In this document: one piece after another, positions 1 to 8,738 of the stretch
How positions within the stretch are numbered: the first letter of the stretch is position 1
How the letters are laid out: each line of letters begins with the position of its first letter
IMG/VR virus record: IMGVR_UViG_3300007542_000055
Span: 1 to 41,671 of that record
Direction: 5' to 3' (one strand)
Length of the DNA: 41,671 bases
Source: a virus
Made by a program: the position numbers and the translations under genes
The notes under the pieces: model-generated
Database searches by the model: none
What the model saw: the letters and a program-made list of their open reading frames with translations, nothing else
What the model was told of the DNA's origin: nothing

Positions 1-1
1 T

Positions 2-253
2 GAAAGCATTGCTGGTGACGTTGATCGTACGATTCGTTCCAGTAATGCCAAGGAGGCACTTAAGGTTTGGGACGAGATTTATCTCTACGAAACCAACCGT
101 CTAGCCGGTATCCTTTACGTTCCTAACTACAAGGATCCGTTCCAGGCCAGATATCGTTACGAACGTTCTGGCGCTGAATTTATCCAGAGTCTTCCAGGTC
201 CTGCAGATACGGCTGTGGGATCACGCATTTATTTACATGAGGTTTGGAGGTAA
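2..253 (+). CDS. 3' end of an unrecognised virion-region protein (partial)
   Basis: An open frame runs in from the left edge and stops with TAA at 251-253, giving the last 83 residues (ending LHEVWR). The piece is Arg/Tyr rich with no motif I recognise. Its last codons contain the GGAGG ribosome-binding site of the next gene, so the two are translationally coupled. Position at the head of a plus-strand virion block suggests a structural role. The rest of the gene lies outside the window. Confidence 0.7.
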   Translation, partial: ESIAGDVDRTIRSSNAKEALKVWDEIYLYETNRLAGILYVPNYKDPFQARYRYERSGAEFIQSLPGPADTAVGSRIYLHEVWR

Positions 254-255
254 TC

Positions 256-1137
256 ATGGATTTTGATTTTGGTGGTTTTATTTCTGGTTTAGAAAAAAAA
301 GCTCGCAGGGCAATGCCTACTGCCACGCGACGAGCGTATGCTCCAGCTTTAACCCCTGGCACAATTTTTTCTTCCGCCAAGCCTCCAGTGACTGTTCCAG
401 GTGCAATTTTAGGTTTGTCAGGAAAACTATATGAACGAGCCATGTTGCCCGTAGCAATTTATGAACAAGGACGCCAAGTTTTTAATCCTCAAGATAATAT
501 TTTGACACGGCTTGGAGATCTTGGCTCAGGAATTCGTAATCTTGCAAGCGGTAGGCCGTACTTAGAAGGTAGAACCTCTTCTGTACAGCGTCCTCAGATG
601 CCCGGTCTTCCTACTGACTACAAGCAAAGAGAATTAGAAGCAGGTGCTGCAGCAGAAGCTTTTCGCCCAGGTGCCGGATTCCCTGGTCAACAAGCAGCAG
701 CAGATCGTGCTTATGAAGCAGAGAAGTCTCGCGTTGCTCAGTTAACCGCTCAGGATCCTGAGTTAAAGCGTTACGCAGATGCTCGAAAACTTGCTGTTGC
801 CCCTGGCGCCACACCCGAGCAAGTCCAATCTGCGGAAGATATCGGCATGCAGATCTGGGCACAACAGAATCCTGATCTTGCCGCCAAAGTTAAACCTGGT
901 CAATCTGGTTACGACGTGATTCAGGGCAGTTTGGCAGGACGAGCTGCTGCAGAGGGTTATGGCTATCAAATGCCTCAGCAGATTACAATGACACCTCCTC
1001 CAGGAGTCAATATTCCACAGGGTCTGCCTAATGTGCAATCTTTCGGCGGATCTCAAGCTTATGGTAAAGAAGGCTTAAATCTCGACCCTGAGCTCACCAA
1101 GAAATTTGAGGAGCTTCTTAATCAAGCTAGAAAATAA
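256..1137 (+). CDS. Hypothetical virion-associated protein, 293 aa
   Basis: I choose the ATG at 256 because GGAGG sits at 246-250; a TTG at 244 is in frame but lies inside that site. The protein has a basic N-terminus (about residues 10-25, KKARRAM...), a stretch rich in Ala, Pro and Gly, an Ala/Glu helical middle (about 115-200) and a Pro/Gln-rich tail. No catalytic motif is visible. The style (disordered, Ala/Pro rich) resembles the proteins at 29585-30514 and 32186-34570 and would suit an internal virion or tail-tube-associated protein. That role is inference only. Confidence 0.75.
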   Translation: MDFDFGGFISGLEKKARRAMPTATRRAYAPALTPGTIFSSAKPPVTVPGAILGLSGKLYERAMLPVAIYEQGRQVFNPQDNILTRLGDLGSGIRNLASGRPYLEGRTSSVQRPQMPGLPTDYKQRELEAGAAAEAFRPGAGFPGQQAAADRAYEAEKSRVAQLTAQDPELKRYADARKLAVAPGATPEQVQSAEDIGMQIWAQQNPDLAAKVKPGQSGYDVIQGSLAGRAAAEGYGYQMPQQITMTPPPGVNIPQGLPNVQSFGGSQAYGKEGLNLDPELTKKFEELLNQARK

Positions 1138-1179
1138 TCACTTGGCATTGCTTCGCATGTAAGACCAACCTGCTGGACA

Positions 1180-1194
1180 TAGATCATCGATCTA
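1180..1194. repeat. Short perfect inverted repeat, 6-3-6
   Basis: TAGATC-ATC-GATCTA lies between two genes, with a weaker outer pairing CTGG (1173-1176)/CCAG (1201-1204). It could fold as a hairpin or serve as an operator ahead of the small ORF at 1223. No T-tract follows, so it is not a classical terminator. Confidence 0.3.
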
Positions 1195-1222
1195 CGGGGG
1201 CCAGTGTTGTTGCTTTAGTTCC

Positions 1223-1348
1223 ATGATTCTTTGCCCTAATTTCGTTAAACGACTTGCAGCTACAGTAAGTCTGATTGCCGTGGTGCAACCAGTCTTTACT
1301 CCTGGCCTCAAAGCAGATTCGAATTGGGTAGGAGAACAAATCATTTAA
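1223..1348 (+). CDS. Small protein with signal-peptide-like N-terminus, 41 aa
   Basis: ATG at 1223 opens a 41-codon frame ending in TAA at 1346-1348, four bases before the next ATG. Residues 1-31 read like a Sec signal: short N-region with Lys9 and Arg10, hydrophobic core (LAATVSLIAVV), then a possible cleavage after LKA (residue 31). This leaves only about 10 residues (DSNWVGEQII). There is no clear Shine-Dalgarno site. It fills the gap between two virion genes exactly and precedes a cell-wall hydrolase, so an envelope-acting peptide is conceivable, but it may also be untranslated. Confidence 0.4.
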   Translation: MILCPNFVKRLAATVSLIAVVQPVFTPGLKADSNWVGEQII

Positions 1349-1352
1349 GATT

Positions 1353-2066
1353 ATGGCCCCCAAAACAGTACAACAACTTTTTGGTTTAAAGCCCGAAGAG
1401 TTAAATGCTCTTACTGTTCTTTCGGGACTAGAGGGGTATCGCGGTGGTCAGGGACAAGATGTCGCTGCTGTTGCAGCTAATGTTCTTTCCCGAAGACTTC
1501 AAGGTGGATGGGGCGGTGTTGATATTAGAAATATTGCCAAATCCCCTGGTCAATATGAAGCTGTATTTGACTATTCGATGCAGCAGCTAGCAGACCCAGG
1601 CTTTGGCGCAAAAGTTCTTGGCGGTGAAGCTGAATTCAATCGTTTACGCGACATTGTTAATAACCCAGCACTGGTCGGAGAACAATTTAAAAAATCAAAA
1701 GGAGCGCAGTCTTTCCGAGGTGTTGCCGCTTATGGGAACAAAAAACCTGATGACTACACTCCGGTTCCTGGTAAAAGTAATTTTTATTTTAATCCTTTAG
1801 ATCAAAAACTTTATCAAAAAGGTGTAAATATTTTTGGCTCTTCTTTAATGGGGGATCAATCTTCGTTACCACCACGAGTTTCTCCAACGGATACAAGAAG
1901 TGTGGAGGAAATTCTCTCCTCCGCCCTTGGGGGCGCAACTAAGGCAGATCTCGAGGCAAGGGAGCAAAAATCTCAAAGTCTTTTAGGAACAGTCAAAGAT
2001 GCTATTAAGAGTTCTTTGATTCGTTCTGCTATTCCAGGATTAATTTCTCCTGGAGGAATGTTCTGA
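1353..2066 (+). CDS. SleB/CwlJ-like cell wall hydrolase, virion-associated
   Basis: The 237-residue protein has the layout of the SleB/CwlJ (Hydrolase_2) family: an early acidic residue (GLEGYRG, about residue 27), a helix AVAANVLSRRL (about 39-49), then IAKSPGQYEAV (about 61-71), where the family has its GQF/GQY motif. A later YGNKKPDDYTPVPG segment is followed by aromatic residues. Family members cleave peptidoglycan. Its place among structural genes suggests a tail- or capsid-borne enzyme for opening the host wall at entry. The C-terminal third has no recognised domain. The assignment rests on motif memory. Confidence 0.55.
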   Translation: MAPKTVQQLFGLKPEELNALTVLSGLEGYRGGQGQDVAAVAANVLSRRLQGGWGGVDIRNIAKSPGQYEAVFDYSMQQLADPGFGAKVLGGEAEFNRLRDIVNNPALVGEQFKKSKGAQSFRGVAAYGNKKPDDYTPVPGKSNFYFNPLDQKLYQKGVNIFGSSLMGDQSSLPPRVSPTDTRSVEEILSSALGGATKADLEAREQKSQSLLGTVKDAIKSSLIRSAIPGLISPGGMF

Positions 2067-2338
2067 TGTCACGCTTTTCTAAATATCTAGACAAGGACTA
2101 TCTACCTGGCGAAGTTTATGAAGCTACCCTTGGAGCGGCTCGTTTTGAACCCGTAGCAGTTCAACAAGCTTTAGCAGAAAAAAAGTTTAAATTTAAACCG
2201 GCCCGAGACGACGGCACATACTTTCAACGTTTTATGGTCCTTCAAAACAATCCGGAACTCCTAGCAAACCAAGCCTTTGGCTCGTCTCCTGACTTTTTTA
2301 AAGCCATGTCCATGTTTGGTGGATCGGGCTATAATTAA
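2066..2338 (+). CDS. Hypothetical protein, 90 aa, coupled to hydrolase
   Basis: The ATG at 2066 shares its A with the TGA stop of the hydrolase (TGATG), so translation is coupled. The product is short, aromatic and basic in the middle (KKFKFKPARDDGTYFQRF), with a Gly/Met-rich tail. No known domain is seen. The coupling suggests a partner of the hydrolase or another minor virion component. Confidence 0.7.
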   Translation: MSRFSKYLDKDYLPGEVYEATLGAARFEPVAVQQALAEKKFKFKPARDDGTYFQRFMVLQNNPELLANQAFGSSPDFFKAMSMFGGSGYN

Positions 2339-2356
2339 CAAAAAGCGGTAAGAACA

Positions 2357-3136
2357 TTGGCGAGTTCAAATAGTAACAAGCAGCCACTGCTGATTGATAG
2401 GCCTTTATTCGATTCGGTCCGAGTCACAACTCAAACTGTTGGCAGCTCTTCGGCTAATACCTTGTTTGTGCAGGGCGGTCAGGTCCCAGCACTTCTCGTC
2501 GACATGGACGCTAACCTCAGCGAAGACATCAACAGCGGTGGTGTTGTTGACTCTATCGCTATTACGCGAAACGATTTTTACCGCGCTGTTGACTACACTA
2601 TCAATACCACAACTTCTGGAACAGTCATTTCACTGACTAGCGGCCAAGTTGTTCTTATTGCAGAGACAGGCGTCCTTGGAACAGCGGCAGAAAGTGGTTA
2701 CGGTTACTACACTTACACTGGCGCGTCGACGCTGACTGGAGTTAATACTGCACTTCTGTACTCTGGTGGTACAACAACTGGCTTTGCGTACCAGGGGGTT
2801 GCCTATGGTTACCAGCCCGCTGTGACCCTGGCTTTCTACCACACCCGTAATACCACCACGCCAATTCCTGCATCAGGCGACTACAAGCTTCTGTTCTCTA
2901 AAACAATCCCAGCCAACAGCGGTTCTGTTGATTGCGGTGACGTAATGCCGCAACTTTCAGCTCCAGTTGTTCAGGCAGGTAACACAAACGGCCTTGGTAA
3001 TACCGCGCCTCTCCGAAACAAAGGAATTTACTTGGAACGTGGCGACCGTCTTTACGTTGGTGTTTTCCCAGACGGACCGAATATTTCAGGTTACACCCCA
3101 GGCGTCCACGTCACTGCTCAAGGCGGCTTCTTCTAA
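2357..3136 (+). CDS. Beta-rich structural protein, 259 aa
   Basis: The frame starts at TTG 2357 (MASSNSNKQPLL) after a GGTAAG site; no in-frame ATG is nearby. The protein is rich in Thr, Ser, Gly and Val with alternating polar and hydrophobic residues, typical of a beta-sandwich virion protein. About residues 205-259 (GNTAPLRNKGIYLERGDRLY...) resemble the C-terminal part of small phage decoration or tail proteins. Codon use is more GC-rich than in neighbours, as often seen for highly expressed virion genes. Exact role unknown. Confidence 0.75.
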   Translation: MASSNSNKQPLLIDRPLFDSVRVTTQTVGSSSANTLFVQGGQVPALLVDMDANLSEDINSGGVVDSIAITRNDFYRAVDYTINTTTSGTVISLTSGQVVLIAETGVLGTAAESGYGYYTYTGASTLTGVNTALLYSGGTTTGFAYQGVAYGYQPAVTLAFYHTRNTTTPIPASGDYKLLFSKTIPANSGSVDCGDVMPQLSAPVVQAGNTNGLGNTAPLRNKGIYLERGDRLYVGVFPDGPNISGYTPGVHVTAQGGFF

Positions 3137-3138
3137 TC

Positions 3139-4722
3139 ATGGCTAAAAAACGGGGGAGTTCCTTTGGTAACTTCGTTCGTTCAGAAACGTTTATACCAAA
3201 GAACGTTCAGCCAATTAGAACAGAATTTTCCAGGGGCTCGATCCCGGATTCGATTTACTCTGCAAACAGAGAGTCTGCGTGGTCTCGTTGGAGAAGAGGG
3301 TTTGAAATCTACTGCAACACACTTGCAGATAACACCTACAGTTACCCTTTTGACTACGCAATTCCTCTTCCCCCTGGAACAGTTATTCCCCCTGGGTCAA
3401 ATTCTCCAAAAATCCCAGGCGTATTTCAAGGTTTCCCAACAACCAATAAAGAGTTTGGGATGCATTGGGCGGGAGTGCGTGTTGCTGGCAGCTTGAGATT
3501 TGATAATTTACGTGGCGCAGGCGGGATCGCCGCTTCGATTCAATCTGTTGCAGAAGATACAAACTATTGGTACATAACTCTTGATGGTGGTTGGAATGCA
3601 TCAAATCCACTTCCTCCACCTCTCTACATTCCCCCTGTAATTATCGGGGGTAAGGTCATTGTGCCGGCTCAATACCCAATCAACGGCGAGATCCTAGAAG
3701 ACCGGATCATAACCATTGGTGGCACACCCATTAATTCGGAAACAATTGATCCCAACACCCAGAAAAGATATGGATATGTTCAAGGTGTTCTTGTGGCCAC
3801 AGACGAAGTTAATGGTATTTTGACTATCCAAAAACAAGGCTCTGTTGAATCGACGACCGATGCAGTATTAAGAACTCCATCCCAAACGGCGCCACATGTT
3901 GGTCGTTACCTGATGACGGGTACGCGGTACTGTTGCTCGTGCCAAGATTTTACTCGTCGGGATTATGCGTACATGATGGGTCTTGGTAAAGGAAACCAAA
4001 AGGTTTTCCCTCGTACCCGTGCAGCCACCATCAAACCTGGTCGTTATGAAGTCATGACCCTCAATGGGAAGGTTGACAATAGCGCTATGACTAGTGCAAC
4101 AGTTAATCGTGGGATGGAAGTGATTGCTCCAGCTCCCGAGTATGATATACCTCCAACCGTCACGCCAAATTCATCGGTCATTCCTGGCACACTACGGGAC
4201 AACCCTGGTGTTTTTCGTGATTTTGGGCGTCAGTATTTAAGAAACCGACCACTTCCCTCGTTGGAAGGAGCCACTTCAGAAGGTCCAGTTCTTTTTAAAG
4301 ATTACGCCAGTCAACGCAATCCAAATGGTTCGTATACCATTACATCTCTTACTGATTTTTGGACGCCACTGCTTGATGAGCTTCGCTACTGTAAACATAT
4401 TTACGCGATGAAATTTACCGAGAAGGTTTTTCCGCCTGAGCCGTCTGACCTTCCAGTGGAAATGGGTAGCATCGTGGAATGGGAGCAAAATCTTGTAGAT
4501 GAAGCAAGAAAAAACAACGAAAAAGCAGGTTATGCGCTTGCACGTCGCGGTTTGTCTTTAATGGATGTTCCTCCTTATAACTGCCAAGCTCCGATGATGA
4601 TGCCAATGATGCAGAAACTGTTTAACGTACCTTCAACATTTGTATTAATGTCAGGATTTACGATGTACGATAAAAATGGTCAGCCATACGTACCAGCGCA
4701 GGGTGGCGAACCTGGAATCTAA
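3139..4722 (+). CDS. Large virion structural protein with Cys-rich motif, 527 aa
   Basis: It starts two bases after the previous stop and ends in a TAATG overlap with the next gene. The protein is rich in Pro, Gly, Tyr and Arg. Segments near the start (FEIYCNTLADNTYSYP), in the middle (a Cys cluster TRYCCSCQDFTRRDY, about residues 262-276) and near the end (PYNCQAPMMMPMMQ) stand out. The CCSC cluster could bind metal, though no complete zinc-finger pattern is visible. Context and length suggest a tail or baseplate component. I do not recognise the family. Confidence 0.7.
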   Translation: MAKKRGSSFGNFVRSETFIPKNVQPIRTEFSRGSIPDSIYSANRESAWSRWRRGFEIYCNTLADNTYSYPFDYAIPLPPGTVIPPGSNSPKIPGVFQGFPTTNKEFGMHWAGVRVAGSLRFDNLRGAGGIAASIQSVAEDTNYWYITLDGGWNASNPLPPPLYIPPVIIGGKVIVPAQYPINGEILEDRIITIGGTPINSETIDPNTQKRYGYVQGVLVATDEVNGILTIQKQGSVESTTDAVLRTPSQTAPHVGRYLMTGTRYCCSCQDFTRRDYAYMMGLGKGNQKVFPRTRAATIKPGRYEVMTLNGKVDNSAMTSATVNRGMEVIAPAPEYDIPPTVTPNSSVIPGTLRDNPGVFRDFGRQYLRNRPLPSLEGATSEGPVLFKDYASQRNPNGSYTITSLTDFWTPLLDELRYCKHIYAMKFTEKVFPPEPSDLPVEMGSIVEWEQNLVDEARKNNEKAGYALARRGLSLMDVPPYNCQAPMMMPMMQKLFNVPSTFVLMSGFTMYDKNGQPYVPAQGGEPGI

Positions 4723-4943
4723 TGGCTAACTTTGGCGATATTGTTGATGGTACTTTTGTTCTTTCGGAAGAGCAGCAAGCAATCCGAAAGTATGGCTTCA
4801 GTCCTATTGACGCCAGTGGAACACCGACTGTATACCACGTAGGAGACGTTGTGAACCTGCCTTATGGCTCAGGGGATGTCTCGTCTATTGAAGCCATTGG
4901 ACTAGCCTGGGCAGCCTTCTCAAGCGGTATCACACCCCAATAA
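4722..4943 (+). CDS. Hypothetical protein, 73 aa, end of virion block
   Basis: The ATG at 4722 overlaps the previous stop by one base. The short acidic protein (MANFGDIVDGTFVLSEEQ...) has no recognised domain. It is the last plus-strand gene before a minus-strand insertion (terminator plus HTH gene). Confidence 0.65.
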   Translation: MANFGDIVDGTFVLSEEQQAIRKYGFSPIDASGTPTVYHVGDVVNLPYGSGDVSSIEAIGLAWAAFSSGITPQ

Positions 4944-4966
4944 AAAAGCCCCACCTAAGTGAGGCT
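4942..4966 (-). terminator. Rho-independent terminator of the small HTH gene
   Basis: Read on the minus strand, AGCCTCAC-TTAG-GTGGGGCT forms an 8-bp stem (one G-T pair) followed by six T. It sits 24 bases after the HTH gene's stop. The hairpin may also slow transcription from the left virion block, although no T-tract follows on the plus strand. Confidence 0.8.
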
Positions 4967-4990
4967 CCTCTCCCTAGCACCACGCCTAGC

Positions 4991-5224
4991 TTAGTTGTCC
5001 CCCTGGGGCACTGCCGTTTTTTGTTCCATTTTCTTAAGGTGCTTGCGTACAGCAGGTACGTTCCAGCGATAGGTATCCCGTGAACGGGTCTCAGGGAAAG
5101 CCGCAAAGTGGGGGCCAAGCTTCAGTTTGCCGTCATCCCGGTACTTGAAGAGTGTCTTACGGTCAACGCCAAGGAGTTCTTCTGCAACCTTGACGGGGAC
5201 CCAACCTGCTGTAGCTTTGGACAT
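4991..5224 (-). CDS. Small HTH (excisionase/MerR-like) DNA-binding protein, 77 aa
   Basis: Residues 8-60 carry a winged-helix pattern of the HTH_17/excisionase type: VPVKVAEELLGVDRKTLFKY (two helices), then a wing region and a basic C-terminal helix (VRKHLKKMEQK). Such proteins bind DNA as small regulators or recombination directionality factors; no integrase is visible nearby. The gene stands alone on the minus strand with its own promoter (5250-5277) and terminator (4942-4966), so it can be expressed independently of the surrounding plus-strand blocks. A distant functional analogue lies at 12959-13387. Confidence 0.75.
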   Translation of the reverse strand: MSKATAGWVPVKVAEELLGVDRKTLFKYRDDGKLKLGPHFAAFPETRSRDTYRWNVPAVRKHLKKMEQKTAVPQGDN

Positions 5225-5249
5225 GGCACAGAGAAGTGCGTACTTTGAT

Positions 5250-5277
5250 ACCCTACACAGAACAGGGCAGGTGTCAA
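5250..5277 (-). promoter_or_regulatory. Sigma70-type promoter for the HTH gene
   Basis: On the minus strand a perfect -35 TTGACA (5277-5272) is followed after 16 bases by TAGGGT (5255-5250). The expected start is near 5243, leaving a leader of about 20 bases without a Shine-Dalgarno site. The strong -35 suggests host-polymerase (early) expression. Confidence 0.6.
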
Positions 5278-5358
5278 GACCCTTAACAAGGATTTAATCT
5301 CTTTTCTTTTTTGTTGGTGTGTAGGCAACCTAAAATGAGTTAACGGCAACTAAAGAGT

Positions 5359-5724
5359 ATGTTCAACTGTGAACAGGAACCCCTCGCCCTGCTCATTGAA
5401 TTAACTCCAAAGTTAGCAAAGAAACGATACAGACAATCTATCTACGAAGCCTGGGACCATAAATGCGGTTATTGCGGAGATCCGGCCACAAGTTTGGATC
5501 ATATTGTTCCAAGGTTTAAATCTGGTTCCAGCAATAGAAGTAACTTGCTCCCATGTTGTCGTCGTTGTAATCAAAACAAAGCAAGTAACAAGATGGAAGA
5601 CTGGTACCAACAGCAAACATTTTTTAGTCAAGCAAGATTAGATCGGATTTCGGCGTGGATCAAACAAGAAATGATAGATTTAGTAGATCAAGAAAAAACA
5701 GTTAATTACAAGCTGGCGGGATAA
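5359..5724 (+). CDS. HNH endonuclease
   Basis: Classical HNH layout: Cys36-x2-Cys39 (CGYC), LDHIVPR (His48) as the catalytic strand, then LLPCCRRCNQNKASN with the second zinc pair and Asn/Lys. Length (121 aa) fits a free-standing HNH nuclease. It sits inside a virion gene series and overlaps the next start by one base (TAATG). It could be a mobile homing-type nuclease or serve in packaging; context does not decide. All catalytic and zinc residues look intact. Confidence 0.85.
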   Translation: MFNCEQEPLALLIELTPKLAKKRYRQSIYEAWDHKCGYCGDPATSLDHIVPRFKSGSSNRSNLLPCCRRCNQNKASNKMEDWYQQQTFFSQARLDRISAWIKQEMIDLVDQEKTVNYKLAG

Positions 5725-8402
5725 TGGGTCTTACTTATAGCGCAAACGACAAGAAATGGAATGTTTCCTATGAAAAGACTGATTATCCGACGGATAAACC
5801 CGTTTATGACACGATGGAGGTGTGGGCAAAACAGGAGAAGAAAACTGGATCCCAAAAAGGTCAGTCATTTCAATTTACCGTTACCACCGATTATAGCGTT
5901 GGCATAAACAAGAATAAAGACCCCAATAAGGGTTGGGTCAAACTTGGTGACATCCCCGTAAACTACTCAAAAGAAGATCTTCAAAAGTACCAAACCACCC
6001 TGGGGAATTTCCAGGATCTTGCGTTTTCAGCTTCTAAAGCTTCCAGTGAAATACAATCAAACAATCAAATTCATCAATATATAAACGACGAGAACAAAAA
6101 ATTAAACGAAGAAAATGAAGCTTTAAACGCAAATTACGACAAAGGTCTTTTGGTTATCTCATCAACGAAAGGCGGAGATTATCTTACTCAAATTGAAGCA
6201 TTAAAGGAGCTTAACATTAAAGATATTCAAGATAATTTTGATACATTTTACATAACAGAAAAAATAACACCTGTCACTTTAAAAGCGGAAGATTATAAAC
6301 CTCTTTATGGTGATTTTGATGCAACATATTATGCCAAAGAAAATCCGTCTGTAGCTGAAAAATGGGATACGGCTGTCGAAAATGGTGACCTGGACATCAC
6401 CGAAAGATACACTAATAAACAAAATTTTCTTGCTTCTCATTATGCACTGCAGGGCAAGAAAGCTGGTAAGCGCGGTAATGCACCAGAAAAGACTAAGTAT
6501 GCAGACGAATACATTGAAAAGAAACCAACTGATAAAGATCTTCAAGAGGTTCGAGATCTTCAGCTAGGTATTAATACGGATAGTCAAACTGATCGAATCC
6601 TTAAAGTACCAGAGATTGCGGCCGAATGGGAGAAAGCTAAAGACGGAGATACATACTGGAAGAAATTAGCAAAAGAAAGTTTTCTTGACATCAATAAAAA
6701 GGATGATTTTGTTGCGCTTTTCCGATTGTCTGATAGGGATAAAGATAAACAAATTAGTCTGGACTACAACGTTAATGCTGGATATGGTATTACGGAATTA
6801 GAAGATGCTATTAATACTGCAGTTGGCGCGAAAGCTACTGTAGACGTTAAAAAATTTGGTGCGCTTAAGCAGAACGTTCTTAAAGACACCATCGAAGAAA
6901 TGAAGAAGGCTAAAGCAAAAGAAAGTACGATCAGCCTATTAGGAAATCTTGGTGGCTTTAGCGAAATTACAGATATCAACCAAGAGTTGTCAAACTCAAT
7001 TTTAGGGGACAGTGGAGTAGGTGGTATGCTTTCTTTCACCTCTGGAGGAAAAGCAGAAGAGTCCCTGGAAAAAAGCCTTCAGAACATCACCGGTGTACGT
7101 AATAACGCTACATATAATTGGCAGCAATGGTTTGATGACACTTTAAAGAAAAAGTATGATCAAGAATTGAAACTCGGCTATACAGCAGACGAAGCAAAAA
7201 AAACCATAAAAATTGAAGCTGATTTTGCCAGCACTTTTATCGACAAATATTTAAAGCCACGTTTTGATACAGCTCGTTCCATGGATGAATTTAAAGAATA
7301 TCTTGATGTCAGACAAGAGGAGCAAAACCCGTTCCAGACTCAAGATATGTTTAACGCAGTTAGCTTGGTTGCAGAACTGAGGGCCAAAAAATATCTTGAT
7401 GATATTAAAAAAGAAGGTGATCGTTCTTTCGATGCAGATTTCTATTTCAACCCGACAGGCAACAAAGCAGCAGAAGATGCGTACGCTGAACAAGCTAAAA
7501 CGGTGGCAGCAGACTGGAAAGCTGCTAAAGAAGGAGATTCATATTGGAAACAGCAGGCCTATCGCTTTGGTATTGATATTACCGATAAAGATGCTTTTGC
7601 CCGTATGCACTTTGAAGTCAAGGGCCAAGGAAAAGGTTACGACCCAGCCGAGAATATTTTGACAGCAAGCAAAGTGCAAGATTATATCTTTGATGAAATT
7701 CTTCCGGCATTGAAAAAAGAGTCTTTAAAACAAGGTACCATTTTTGGCCAGTTTGTTACTCCAGATGAATTTGCTGACGAAATGTTGAAGGGACTAGATC
7801 CAACAGATAAAGAAAACTGGAATGAAGCGTTACAGAAATTTGGTCTAGACAATTTTAAAGGAACTACCGAAGAACTGAAACAATACATTGCCGAGACATT
7901 ACGCACCGGGTCCGCTCAAGAAATACGAGAACAAATTAAATACCTAAACGAGAAAAGACGCAAGCCGACTCAACAAATTCTTGGACTAACTTACATTGAA
8001 CGAGAAGAAGATTACAAAAATGAACAAGCCACACCAGAGACTGAGCTGTACAAAGTCTTCCAATCCGCTGGTTTCCAGGGAACCGAAGACGAGTTTTATG
8101 AAAACTTCTTCCCGGATGTTGACAGATCTGAGCAAACACTACTAACCAAGGCGGGTTCTGATTCAGCGTTAAAGATTGAAGGTTTGGATTTCAGCGACCC
8201 GTTTGCTTCCCTTGGAACTATTGAAAGTTTCTTTTCCGATGATGAAAAAACAACTTTGGTTGATGACGATGAAAATGTCGCTCCAAAAACTTCAAGCTTC
8301 TTTAGCTTAGGATTAGATGACAATGACAATGACACTGACTACAAATCAAAAACAGGTAGTCAAATTCTTGGTGAATTTACATCCATGCTCAAGGGGCTCT
8401 GA
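5724..8402 (+). CDS. Large acidic repeat protein, probable internal virion protein, 892 aa
   Basis: The protein is very rich in Lys, Glu, Asp and Asn and mostly helical. Three related segments can be aligned by eye: about residues 210-236 (VAEKWDTAVENGD...), 298-329 (AAEWEKAKDGDTYWKK...) and 593-625 (AADWKAAKEGDSYWKQ...), each followed by D-I-x-x-K/D-x-F. The first is preceded by DATYYAKENPSV, like the short repeats of cyanobacterial secreted proteins (x-x-YY-x-x-NP-x-V). A Lys/Asn-rich coiled-coil stretch covers about 105-140. Size and position suggest an ejected or internal virion protein, but I recognise no enzyme. Confidence 0.75.
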   Translation: MGLTYSANDKKWNVSYEKTDYPTDKPVYDTMEVWAKQEKKTGSQKGQSFQFTVTTDYSVGINKNKDPNKGWVKLGDIPVNYSKEDLQKYQTTLGNFQDLAFSASKASSEIQSNNQIHQYINDENKKLNEENEALNANYDKGLLVISSTKGGDYLTQIEALKELNIKDIQDNFDTFYITEKITPVTLKAEDYKPLYGDFDATYYAKENPSVAEKWDTAVENGDLDITERYTNKQNFLASHYALQGKKAGKRGNAPEKTKYADEYIEKKPTDKDLQEVRDLQLGINTDSQTDRILKVPEIAAEWEKAKDGDTYWKKLAKESFLDINKKDDFVALFRLSDRDKDKQISLDYNVNAGYGITELEDAINTAVGAKATVDVKKFGALKQNVLKDTIEEMKKAKAKESTISLLGNLGGFSEITDINQELSNSILGDSGVGGMLSFTSGGKAEESLEKSLQNITGVRNNATYNWQQWFDDTLKKKYDQELKLGYTADEAKKTIKIEADFASTFIDKYLKPRFDTARSMDEFKEYLDVRQEEQNPFQTQDMFNAVSLVAELRAKKYLDDIKKEGDRSFDADFYFNPTGNKAAEDAYAEQAKTVAADWKAAKEGDSYWKQQAYRFGIDITDKDAFARMHFEVKGQGKGYDPAENILTASKVQDYIFDEILPALKKESLKQGTIFGQFVTPDEFADEMLKGLDPTDKENWNEALQKFGLDNFKGTTEELKQYIAETLRTGSAQEIREQIKYLNEKRRKPTQQILGLTYIEREEDYKNEQATPETELYKVFQSAGFQGTEDEFYENFFPDVDRSEQTLLTKAGSDSALKIEGLDFSDPFASLGTIESFFSDDEKTTLVDDDENVAPKTSSFFSLGLDDNDNDTDYKSKTGSQILGEFTSMLKGL

Positions 8403-8701
8403 TGGCTGATAAACGAAAGAAGGCTGCCGCTGCTGCTAAGATCGCTAAAGATAAGATGGAGTGTAATAAACCCAGAGAGACCCCTGGACACCCAACAAAA
8501 AGCCATGTGGTCAAGGCATGTGAAGGTGATAAAGAAAAAATTATTCGTTTTGGTCAGCAGGGAGTCGAAGGCGCTGGAAAGAATCCTAAAACTGCCGAGG
8601 ATAAAGCACGGAGGAAATCTTATTATGCACGACATAACGCACAAGATCCAAAGCCTGACAAGATGTCAGCACGTTACTGGAGCCACAAAACAAAATGGTA
8701 A
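8402..8701 (+). CDS. Small basic protein, DUF6321-like
   Basis: The ATG at 8402 overlaps the previous TGA (TGATG). The 99-residue product starts with a Lys/Ala-rich helix and carries a conserved-looking core SHVVKACEGDKEKIIRFGQQ (about 35-55) and DKARRKSYYARHNAQD, which I recall from small cyanophage and marine-virus proteins (DUF6321, from memory). Function unknown. The strong positive charge would suit nucleic-acid binding. Confidence 0.7.
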   Translation: MADKRKKAAAAAKIAKDKMECNKPRETPGHPTKSHVVKACEGDKEKIIRFGQQGVEGAGKNPKTAEDKARRKSYYARHNAQDPKPDKMSARYWSHKTKW

Positions 8702-8738
8702 TTTCCTGCTAAGCTGTGTAGGTTGATTCTTTATCAGC

